Part shown: piece after piece, positions 1-6,104 of the stretch
Layout: each line of letters starts with the position of its first letter
How positions within the stretch are numbered: position 1 is the stretch's first letter
Assembly (NCBI GenBank): GCA_947258905.1
Contig: CAMYKF010000098.1
Location: forward strand, 1 to 7,247
Direction of reading: 5' to 3'
Source of the DNA: an uncultured Pirellulaceae bacterium
GTDB lineage: Bacteria > Planctomycetota > Planctomycetia > Pirellulales > Pirellulaceae
Length of the DNA: 7,247 nt
Notes under the pieces: model-generated
What the model was told of the DNA's origin: nothing
The model's input: only the letters and a program-made list of their open reading frames with translations
Databases searched by the model: none
Program-made: the position numbers and the translations under genes

Positions 1-1088
1 TCACCTCCTCGTCCACGACAGGATCCAGCGAGAACGGCATCTACGCACAGGACCTGGACTACCTGTTTGTGAAGAACGTGATCTCGAACTATCACGACGG
101 AGATGGATTGAACGTCAATTACGTCGAGAAGGCCAAGGTTTACAACAGTTCCTTCAAGTACAACGGTGGTTACGGCGCTCACGTGGAAGAAGGGTACCAT
201 TTCCGCAGTTCTCATTCGTATTTCGACAGCAACTACGATGGCGGCATTGGCCTGGATTACATTGACAAGGTCCAAATGGTTTCTTCGACGGCACGTGAGA
301 ACGATGACGGATCGGGCCTGGACGGCTACACGATCGGCGAACTTGCAGTGATCGGAGGCCAGTACAACGGAAATTACGAAAAAGGCATTACGCTGCAATA
401 CGTGGAGAACATGAAATTTCTCGGGGTCGAAGCAGTTGGCAATGACAACGACGGAATACACGCCGACTATTTCGATTCCGCCATCGTCCAGGGTGGATTC
501 TTCGCGGAAAACAATGATGACGGCGTTGAACTAATTAGTGGAACAGCGCAACTGGCTGATCGCAGCAATAGCAGCCAACATGAGTTCCAGGTACAGGTAT
601 TTGGAGGCCTGTATCACGATAACGGCGAGGATGGCCTGGATATCGAAGACGTTGGCGGGGCGCAGCTGATTGGTGTGGACGCTCGCTGGAACTACGATAA
701 CGGGGTTCGCGTCCAGAACGTCGATTTCTTGCATACGATCGGAGGATACCTGTATCAAAACGAACTTCATGGCGCGTCATTGTTCGGCGTCCACCATGCC
801 CAGATCAATGATCTGGTAGCCAAAGACAATTACGAAACCGGCTTGCGGACACGCGGAGGGTATCGCCTGAACGTGATTGGCGGAGCTTTCTCGCACAATG
901 GCAACGCCGGAATTGACGCCGAGGGAGGTGGACCTCCGTCGCTTGAAGGCCCTGGCGGTCGGTTGCAACGCGTTGACATCAAACACGCTACCGCACTGGG
1001 TAACGAGACCGGCGTGGGCGTTGAAAACGCCTACCTGGTCAAGATGGTTGGCGGGAACTACTCGGAAAACTCGGCGGAAGGGAAATGA
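1..1088 (+). CDS. Right-handed parallel beta-helix repeat protein, middle part (5' end outside window, frame broken at 3' end)
   Basis: The frame is open from base 3, and the codons before the GTG at 69 already encode a repeat unit (SENGIYAQDLDYL), so the true start lies upstream and 69 is not a start. The product is built of about 15 imperfect rungs of roughly 22-25 residues. Each centres on N-x(2,3)-[DN/E]-G-[IVL] followed by a short hydrophobic strand, often after a GG-x-[YF] turn, for example GGQYNGNYEKGITLQYV and GGLYHDNGEDGLDI. Such Asn/Asp/Gly-rich rungs are typical of right-handed parallel beta-helices (pectate-lyase-like fold, NosD/Beta_helix family), used by bacteria for surface adhesins and polysaccharide-active proteins. 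I see no catalytic motif, so substrate and role are unknown; a secreted or surface location is inferred. The frame ends at a TGA at 1086-1088 in mid-rung (ENSAEGK), while the same repeat resumes one frame over. The reading as beta-helix is strong; the function is not known. Confidence 0.85.
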   Translation, partial: TSSSTTGSSENGIYAQDLDYLFVKNVISNYHDGDGLNVNYVEKAKVYNSSFKYNGGYGAHVEEGYHFRSSHSYFDSNYDGGIGLDYIDKVQMVSSTARENDDGSGLDGYTIGELAVIGGQYNGNYEKGITLQYVENMKFLGVEAVGNDNDGIHADYFDSAIVQGGFFAENNDDGVELISGTAQLADRSNSSQHEFQVQVFGGLYHDNGEDGLDIEDVGGAQLIGVDARWNYDNGVRVQNVDFLHTIGGYLYQNELHGASLFGVHHAQINDLVAKDNYETGLRTRGGYRLNVIGGAFSHNGNAGIDAEGGGPPSLEGPGGRLQRVDIKHATALGNETGVGVENAYLVKMVGGNYSENSAEGK

Positions 1089-2298
1089 CCTTCGGTTCAG
1101 ATCTCGATATCATTTTCACGCCGGCGCAAACTGGAACATGCTTGAATTTACTGGCGGTTTGTACAAGGAAAATGGCTGGGACGGAATTTATGTTGTGTCG
1201 TATGTCAATGACGCGCGACAGCCTGCTCCGCCCAATTCCCTCCACATTTATGCCAACCACGTGGTAGCGCGAAACAACGGCTACAGCGGATTCAACGTGA
1301 CCGGCGAAATCACCAATGGAGGAAGCGACATTGAGGACGGTCACACCGGGAACTATGGCGCCGGCACCAATCTGTATCTGTCAATGCACGGCGGCTACTA
1401 CGGCCATAACGGCGAAGATGGCATCTATTTGCTGGGACTCGATCCCCAGCAAGACAATGCCATCGGTGCTTTGCAGGCCAGCCTGACGGACGTGGTGGCA
1501 GAATTCAACGACGGTAACGGAGTCAATGCCAGCGGCCTGGTCCCGTTTGAAAACGGAAACGGCACGGAGTCCACGAACCCCGGCGACGACCACCACGGTG
1601 GGGCTCGCATTCAGTTTGTACGGGGTTTCTACGGCTTCAACGGCGAAGACGGCATCAATCTGAATCTCACCATCGTTCCCCTGTTCAATGGCGATGGTGG
1701 TGCGTTGACCAACGACAATGGTATTGATGAGCCGTCATCGTTAGCGATGTTTGATCATGTGGTGGCAAATCATAATGATGGACGTGGCGTGGCCTTGAAT
1801 GTCTTTATTGCTGATATCAACGGTGATCCCGGCGATCCTGGCGATCTGTTAACGGCATTGCCAAACAACAATCATGTCAGCGAACCGGCACCGGTAGAGT
1901 TTCGAGGTGGCGTTTTCAACCACAATGGCAGGGCCGGGATCGTGATGACCCTGGATGCCGATTTCGAGGAAGAGACAACCGACCCGCCTCACCTGCAAGA
2001 CGTGGCCATTCGCCTGACCGATGTCGTGGCCAGTTCCAACGGAGCAAACGGGCTGGCTATCCGAAACTTCGAGCCGGCAGTACTAGAACCCAACGTGGAG
2101 ATCATCCGGGGCAGCTACAACCACAATGGCAACGACGGTATCCAGTTGCGTAGTCTGGGTACCGTGCTGCTATACCGTGCCCACGTTATTGGCAACCACG
2201 ACAACGGTATCGATTACAGCTTCCCCACCGAATTGCTGAACGAGCAAAGCATCGTTGTGGCAAACCGGAACGGCGATTTTCGCTACACGGGTCCCTAG
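1084..2298 (+). CDS. Beta-helix repeat protein, C-terminal part, in the +1 frame relative to the preceding segment
   Basis: This frame carries about 400 more residues of the same rung pattern, for example GGLYKENGWDGIYV, GGYYGHNGEDGIYLL, GFYGFNGEDGINLNL and GSYNHNGNDGIQL. It alternates with rungs ending in DVVAxxN (LTDVVAEFNDGNGV, LTDVVASSNGANGL). It is the continuation of the gene at 1-1088, displaced by one base. The open frame extends left to about 877, but there it only shadows the other segment; real repeat coding begins near 1084. If translated separately, the first in-frame ATG is at 1138 (MLEFTGG), and I see no convincing Shine-Dalgarno in front of it. Rungs here carry longer acidic insertions (ADINGDPGDPGD, FNGDGGALTNDNG) that resemble Ca2+-binding loops. 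The end at TAG 2296-2298 follows a last rung, with no recognisable sorting or anchoring signal (no PEP-CTERM, no terminal membrane helix). Confidence 0.82.
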   Translation, partial: NDLRFRSRYHFHAGANWNMLEFTGGLYKENGWDGIYVVSYVNDARQPAPPNSLHIYANHVVARNNGYSGFNVTGEITNGGSDIEDGHTGNYGAGTNLYLSMHGGYYGHNGEDGIYLLGLDPQQDNAIGALQASLTDVVAEFNDGNGVNASGLVPFENGNGTESTNPGDDHHGGARIQFVRGFYGFNGEDGINLNLTIVPLFNGDGGALTNDNGIDEPSSLAMFDHVVANHNDGRGVALNVFIADINGDPGDPGDLLTALPNNNHVSEPAPVEFRGGVFNHNGRAGIVMTLDADFEEETTDPPHLQDVAIRLTDVVASSNGANGLAIRNFEPAVLEPNVEIIRGSYNHNGNDGIQLRSLGTVLLYRAHVIGNHDNGIDYSFPTELLNEQSIVVANRNGDFRYTGP

Positions 2299-2325
2299 AT
2301 AAGACCACGTGCAGTTCGGTGCGCT

Positions 2326-2388
2326 GGCCCTCTCCCTCGGGGAGAAGGTGGTTGGGCTTTTGAAAAAAAGACCAACCGGGTGAGGGCC
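2326..2388 (-). repeat. REP-like palindromic element, copy 1
   Basis: The element begins 27 bases after the beta-helix stop codon. Its outer arms GGCCCTC (2326-2332) and GAGGGCC (2382-2388) are perfect complements. Inside are two smaller hairpins: CTCCC-TCG-GGGAG (2332-2344), and a long one at 2350-2377 pairing GGTTGG with CCAACC and CTTTT with AAAAG around a GAAA loop. Read on the - strand it starts GGCCCTCACCC and ends CTCCCCGAGGGAGAGGGCC, the pattern of a small GC-rich intergenic repeat that I recall from many bacterial genomes. It could also act as a transcription stop for the beta-helix gene, but no T-run follows the outer stem. Confidence 0.7.
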
Positions 2389-2431
2389 TGGTTTATACAT
2401 GAAAAAACGCCTGTCGAGAATGAAGTTTCCA

Positions 2432-2488
2432 GCCCTCATCCGCCCTTCTCCCGGCGCGCCGGGATTCTCCCCGAGGGAGAAGGGAGGG
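2432..2488 (+). repeat. REP-like palindromic element, copy 2, inverted relative to copy 1
   Basis: It starts GCCCTCATCC, one mismatch from the start of copy 1 read on the other strand. It shares a perfect 16-base block, TTCTCCCCGAGGGAGA (2465-2480), with the reverse complement of 2331-2346. It folds on a perfect 10-bp stem, CCCTTCTCCC (2443-2452) with GGGAGAAGGG (2475-2484). Between the arms is a 14-base palindrome, CCCGGCGCGCCGGG (2450-2463), that copy 1 lacks. The two copies face each other across 43 bases, the paired arrangement seen for REP/BIME-type repeats. No transposase (RAYT-type) gene is present in this window. Confidence 0.7.
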
Positions 2489-2934
2489 AAAGCGCACCGG
2501 TTAACTCGAGGTCCTATTTAGTGGACCAGATCGGGCATTCAGACGCTCCGTTGCGCCGGTAACCGCCATCGCCATGCCGGTCGTTCCACCGTAACCGCAA
2601 TACAGCCATGGAGGCTTAAACAGGAGTTGTCACACAGTCTGCCCGGTGGCTTCGGCTGTGCGTCAGTTGAGTTCGCTGACACAGCCGCACACTGCAGTCT
2701 CTTTTCGTGCTTATCCGCTCTGGGACGAAAGGTCACGGTGAGTGGTGCGAGTCCGCGCGGTCCTCCTTGCGTTTCCTCGCATGGCCACCTGATTGCATGC
2801 CGCATTGGCCTGCTTGTCTGTTTCGCTGTCGGTGGCACAGGACTTGCTTTTGAGCAGCGTGACACTCGTCAACTGGACCGCAGACAGGACCTCATCCAGT
2901 CTTACGCCCCTCGGAAAGTGAAAGGTATTGAATC
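2489..2934. other. Gene-free interval before the small secreted protein gene
   Basis: I see no supportable gene in these 446 bases. The open frames on both strands have Cys/Arg/Pro/Ser-rich, low-complexity translations. The longest + strand frame (to TGA 2938) starts only at a TTG with a purine stretch one base in front, too close to serve as a ribosome site. The interval holds a weak 5-bp hairpin GGTCC/GGACC (2510-2514 with 2523-2527) and the strong stem-loop at 2653-2687. It probably contains the promoter and leader of the gene at 2935, but I could not identify convincing -35/-10 boxes. Confidence 0.5.
2653..2687 (+). other. Strong intergenic stem-loop
   Basis: CGGCTGT (2653-2659) pairs with ACAGCCG (2681-2687). 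After a two-base bulge (GC, 2660-2661), GTCAG (2662-2666) pairs with CTGAC (2676-2680) around the nine-base loop TTGAGTTCG. This gives 12 base pairs in 35 bases. No T-run follows, so it is not a classical intrinsic terminator. It lies about 250 bases before the next start codon and could be a leader structure, part of a small RNA, or another short palindrome. I do not recognise a known riboswitch or RNA family. Confidence 0.4.
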
Positions 2935-3462
2935 ATGAAAGCCAGATTTTTCGCCGCAGTACTGTTGACGTTGGCCTTGCCGGTCGTTGCGTTCGCCCAG
3001 GCAGGTTCCTCGGATCCGTCAATACAAGGTGCCGTGCAGGGCGTCGAAATCTGTCCACAATCGATTTGCGGTGCGGCCACATTCGTCGGCGTGTATTCCG
3101 GCAAGGTCGGAAATAAACCGGCCTTTGGATTGTGGCTGCTAGCCGTGCGGCACGGCGAATATTCGCCGCCTGAACAGATCCTGCCTCCTCCAGGAGAATC
3201 GGTTGACATCATCGGGGGCACGTGGCACATGAAGGTTTTCGTTCTCGACTGGTTCTGGTATCGCAAAAAGTTATTTGGCGGTGCCGTCCAGCCCGGCACC
3301 CTGGTCCAACAGGGTGATCCCGGAGACGATCCTCCGCCTTTGCTGTACGACGTCAATTCCGCACTGATTCTGCAGCATGGCGGGACCGGCATTGTTCGAC
3401 TGGAAAACACGGTGCTTAACGAAAATACATTTCCGCCCACCATTTCGGGCCTGCTTCGATAA
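2935..3462 (+). CDS. Small secreted protein of unknown function (175 aa)
   Basis: The ATG at 2935 follows an AAAGG ribosome site (2921-2925) at nine bases. The protein opens with a textbook Sec signal peptide: a basic start (MKAR), hydrophobic core FFAAVLLTLALPVV, and an A-F-A^Q cleavage site after residue 21. The mature part is about 154 residues. It has a Cys pair at 40 and 45 (CPQSIC) that could form a disulfide outside the cytoplasm, then apparently strand-rich segments (TFVGVYSGKVGNKPAFGLW) and a Pro-rich linker (PPEQILPPPGESVD). A second Pro/Asp run (GDPGDDPPP) precedes the closing strands. I do not recognise the family. A one-domain beta-sandwich-like periplasmic or surface protein is a guess from composition. 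It sits 636 bp after the beta-helix gene and 133 bp before the DUF1559 gene on the same strand, so sharing a transcript with the latter is possible but not shown. Confidence 0.8.
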   Translation: MKARFFAAVLLTLALPVVAFAQAGSSDPSIQGAVQGVEICPQSICGAATFVGVYSGKVGNKPAFGLWLLAVRHGEYSPPEQILPPPGESVDIIGGTWHMKVFVLDWFWYRKKLFGGAVQPGTLVQQGDPGDDPPPLLYDVNSALILQHGGTGIVRLENTVLNENTFPPTISGLLR

Positions 3463-3595
3463 CCGATACACGGTTTGGCCAAAGGCTCCACACGCTGGAT
3501 CTTCGACTGCAGCCGCAGAGGCGACCGCGCTGGCCGTGTGACGGCCTGCAAACCGCGGCGATCTGCCGAATCAACCAATCCGGAGGCGCTCTGAT
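3463..3595 (+). other. Intergenic leader before the DUF1559 fusion gene
   Basis: This 133-base gap starts with a perfect 10-base palindrome, TTTGGCCAAA (3474-3483), 12 bases after the preceding stop codon. CACACG (3489-3494) can pair with CGTGTG (3535-3540), enclosing a small CTGC/GCAG hairpin (3507-3518). At its end is a clear Shine-Dalgarno, GGAGG (3582-3586), nine bases before the ATG at 3596. The structures may mark a transcript end or leader; no promoter boxes are convincing. Confidence 0.35.
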
Positions 3596-5911
3596 ATGAC
3601 CCAATCTGTCAAACGCGGCTTTACGATGACCGACACAATCGTGGCTTGCCTTTGCCTCGGCTCGATGTTGGCCATTGGACTACCCTCGCTGCAAGTCAAC
3701 CGCGAACGTGCCCGTACCACGCGGTGCGCCGACCGCATGCGAACCATCTTGTTCGCAAGTCACAGTTTTCACGACGCGATGAAACGATTGCCTCCTGCGA
3801 CCATTGGCGCCGGGAGTGAACCAACGCTGGAGCAGTGGCTGGCCAGGGATAGCGATAATTACTGGAAGAACTTTCAAAACACGTCTTCGTTGGCGTTGCT
3901 CATGCCGTTCATGGAATTGAACGACAAATACGATCGGGTCTCACCGGTTGCTTTTGACATTTACCGAAATCTGACCGAGCACGTCGATGCCGATGGCCAA
4001 CGACTGTACTCCTGGCAAGGCGATATTCCGGGTGCGTCCGATGTCGCCATGACATTTGAAGAGGCTTGTCTGTGCCCCTCAGACAACATCAATGAAACCG
4101 ACATGCGGATTGTCGTCGCAACACAACCCGTCAAAAACGAGCAGGACCCGCATGACGACATTGGCGTCCAGTATTGGGACGACGCCAGTCAATCAAAAAG
4201 TTTTGGGCGCACCAACTATTCGGCGTGCGGTGGTGTTATGGGCGGATATGTCAGTTCAGGCGGCCCGGAAGCTGCACGCTGGCGCGGCTGTATGACCTCG
4301 GGGCATCGGGTCACCCTTGAAACAATTAGGGATGGAACAAGCAGAACCATCATGTACGGCGAAACCAATGGTCAAATCGAGGATTCCGAAAGGACCGCCG
4401 CCTGTTCCTGGTTTTGGTCCGGATTCAGCCGGGGACGCGGTGATATCGATTACTTTCGCAGTGGTGCGGATGCCGTAACAGCGCGTATTAACAACCCGGA
4501 TCGAAAAATGATTGGAGACGGCACCTGGTCCAGTCTGTACGGATTTGGCTCAATGCATCCCGGCGGTATGTACGCGGGATTCGCTGACGGGTCCGTTCAT
4601 TTTCTCAGTCGGGATATCAACTGGGAAACCTGGTACGAACTTTGTGGAGCCAGGGACGGCGGAATTCCCAGAAACTACGATGCAATACCGCAGTTACCCG
4701 CGCGCACGCCTGACGAGTCCGAGCCACTGGTTGAGAAGTTTCTGGTCGCCGGGGAACTGGACGACGGAGAGACGTTCCTGAAAGGACATTTGCAATTTCA
4801 CCCTGACGACGATCAGGCCCGCTTTGGTTTGGGCGTCCTGCAGTTTTTTCAAACTGTCGAACACCTTGGCCAGTCGCTGTATCGATACGGCGCGGGTGCC
4901 AACCAGGATAGTTCGATGATGGTTCAGGCGATTCCTTTTATGCGAATGCCGGTACCACCCAACCCAAACCCTGATCCGGTAGGTATGGACGAGATTCGCC
5001 AGACGCTGCAAACCGTGATCGATGATTTGCAGAAAGCCGATCAAACGCTGGCTGAAATCAGTTCCGACAATGTCAAACTTCCGCTCAACGTCGGGCGATT
5101 TCACCTTGATATCAACGGAGACGGTGTCTGTGTTGAAGAGGAAGGACTGAGCCCGATTCTGCAGTTCTATACCGGCGGGCTCAGGGGTCGAAGGGGAGCA
5201 GTGGCGGGGCAAGTCGATGATCTCGTGATCGCTTTTGACAAAGCGGACGTTTACTGGCTGAGGGGTTATTGTCATTTGCTCAGCGCGATGGCCGAGACCT
5301 TGCTGGCTTACGACCTGGAACCGGTCTGGGATGTTTTTGGTCACCGTCTGTTCGCCAAAGCACAAGTGCCGTACGAATTTCTGACGCGCGATGGCGAGCG
5401 ACGATCTCAACTTGATTACGAATTAATCCTGGATGCCGTGGCCGCGATTCATAATGTCAATTTTCAGCTGGCCGAGGCGGATCGCATGCCACGCGCCCTG
5501 GAGCATTTGAACACGGTGATCGCACAAAGCCGACTGAATTGGGACGCCATCCTGGCGGAGACCGATGACGATTATGAGTGGATTCCCGGCCCGAATCAGG
5601 AGGGCGTGTTTCCGAATGCTCGAATCACGCAGGAAATGGTCGATACCTGGCAGGATTTTCTGGACGAGGCTCAATCACTGCTCAGCGGCGACAAACTGGC
5701 GCCGTTCTGGAGGGGTACGGATCGGACCCTCGGCGTCAATTTGAACAAGGTATTTACGGAGCCCAGGCCATTTGATCTGGTGCTGTGGATTCACGGTTCG
5801 GCCGCCGCCCCCTACCTGGAAAATGGCGAAGTTACCCAACCCGAAACCTGGAGGAGATTTCAACAGGTATTTCGCGGCAACTTCCTGGGCTTCGCCATTT
5901 GGTTCAACTAA
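3596..5911 (+). CDS. DUF1559 / H-X9-DG prepilin-like protein fused to a large helical C-terminal region with an EF-hand loop (771 aa)
   Basis: The start is set by GGAGG nine bases upstream. Residues 6-13 (KRGFTMTD) resemble a type IV prepilin cleavage site (G8^F9), followed by a hydrophobic helix (about 14-30) and the DUF1559 signature SLQVNRERARTTRCADRMR, which in relatives reads roughly PAVQxAREAARRxxCxNNL. Further family landmarks are FHDAMKRLPP, CPSD (160-163), GRTNY (204-208), RDGTS (245-249) and the H-X9-DG motif HPGGMYAGFADG (H321, D331-G332). Typical DUF1559 proteins end soon after this motif, at about 300-400 residues. Here about 400 more follow: mostly amphipathic helices, a TPR-like stretch around 395-415 (QFHPDDDQARFGLGVLQF), and a canonical 12-residue EF-hand loop DINGDGVCVEEE (505-516). 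The usual Glu at mature position 5 of prepilins is Asp here (D13). The protein is presumably membrane-anchored or pseudopilin-like with an external C-terminus; the role of DUF1559 proteins is not established. The C-terminal region is not identified with certainty and may be a family that also exists alone. Confidence 0.9.
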   Translation: MTQSVKRGFTMTDTIVACLCLGSMLAIGLPSLQVNRERARTTRCADRMRTILFASHSFHDAMKRLPPATIGAGSEPTLEQWLARDSDNYWKNFQNTSSLALLMPFMELNDKYDRVSPVAFDIYRNLTEHVDADGQRLYSWQGDIPGASDVAMTFEEACLCPSDNINETDMRIVVATQPVKNEQDPHDDIGVQYWDDASQSKSFGRTNYSACGGVMGGYVSSGGPEAARWRGCMTSGHRVTLETIRDGTSRTIMYGETNGQIEDSERTAACSWFWSGFSRGRGDIDYFRSGADAVTARINNPDRKMIGDGTWSSLYGFGSMHPGGMYAGFADGSVHFLSRDINWETWYELCGARDGGIPRNYDAIPQLPARTPDESEPLVEKFLVAGELDDGETFLKGHLQFHPDDDQARFGLGVLQFFQTVEHLGQSLYRYGAGANQDSSMMVQAIPFMRMPVPPNPNPDPVGMDEIRQTLQTVIDDLQKADQTLAEISSDNVKLPLNVGRFHLDINGDGVCVEEEGLSPILQFYTGGLRGRRGAVAGQVDDLVIAFDKADVYWLRGYCHLLSAMAETLLAYDLEPVWDVFGHRLFAKAQVPYEFLTRDGERRSQLDYELILDAVAAIHNVNFQLAEADRMPRALEHLNTVIAQSRLNWDAILAETDDDYEWIPGPNQEGVFPNARITQEMVDTWQDFLDEAQSLLSGDKLAPFWRGTDRTLGVNLNKVFTEPRPFDLVLWIHGSAAAPYLENGEVTQPETWRRFQQVFRGNFLGFAIWFN

Positions 5912-5916
5912 AATTC

Positions 5917-5936
5917 GCCTGATTGAGAAATCAGGC
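5917..5936 (+). terminator. Hairpin directly after the DUF1559 fusion gene
   Basis: GCCTGATT (5917-5924) pairs perfectly with AATCAGGC (5929-5936) around the GNRA-type tetraloop GAGA, six bases after the stop codon. Placement and stability suggest a transcript end or 3'-protecting structure. There is no T-run after it on the + strand, so an intrinsic terminator in the strict sense is not shown. Confidence 0.5.
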
Positions 5937-6014
5937 ACGGCCTGAACAATCAGATTGCGGCGAGAGGACTAATTATCGAATGTGCCTGTTGCGCGACTCG
6001 TGGAACGCATCTCC

Positions 6015-6031
6015 CTGCCGACATTCGGCAG
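6015..6031 (+). other. Hairpin upstream of the nitroreductase gene
   Basis: CTGCCGA (6015-6021) and TCGGCAG (6025-6031) form a perfect 7-bp stem with the loop CAT, 73 bases before the nitroreductase start. It could be a leader structure, or a second stop signal for upstream transcription. It has no following T-run, and no function can be assigned. Confidence 0.3.
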
Positions 6032-6104
6032 CAGTTATCGTTATTGCCGCGTTGCCATTCCAACCTGGTTTCACGTTTGAAACACCAATTCCGGGAGTTG
6101 TTGT

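Noticed and set aside
69..71. GTG as the start of the first beta-helix segment
   Set aside because: Codons 3-68 are open in the same frame and already encode a repeat unit, so the gene starts before the window.
877..1080. Beginning of the second beta-helix frame as a real N-terminus
   Set aside because: Its translation here is repeat-free and overlaps the good rungs of the first segment; it is a shadow up to about 1080.
1..2298. Repeats in the first 2.3 kb as a CRISPR or tandem DNA repeat
   Set aside because: Similarity is at the protein level (beta-helix rungs); DNA units are not identical and have no spacer structure.
2539..2865. Open frame on the - strand in the gene-free interval
   Set aside because: Pro/Arg/Cys-rich translation without recognisable features or a ribosome site.
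2627..2938. Possible small + strand gene overlapping the 2935 start by ATGA
   Set aside because: It has only a TTG start with a badly placed purine stretch and a low-complexity Cys/Arg/Ser translation. The ATGA overlap alone is not enough, though one hydrophobic stretch near its end is noted.
2892..3578. 228-codon - strand frame opposite the secreted protein
   Set aside because: The + strand gene has a signal peptide and a ribosome site; the antisense translation shows no domain and is Ser/Pro/Arg-rich.
4694..5410. 238-codon - strand frame inside the DUF1559 fusion gene
   Set aside because: It is antisense to a continuous 771-residue frame with clear motifs on the + strand.
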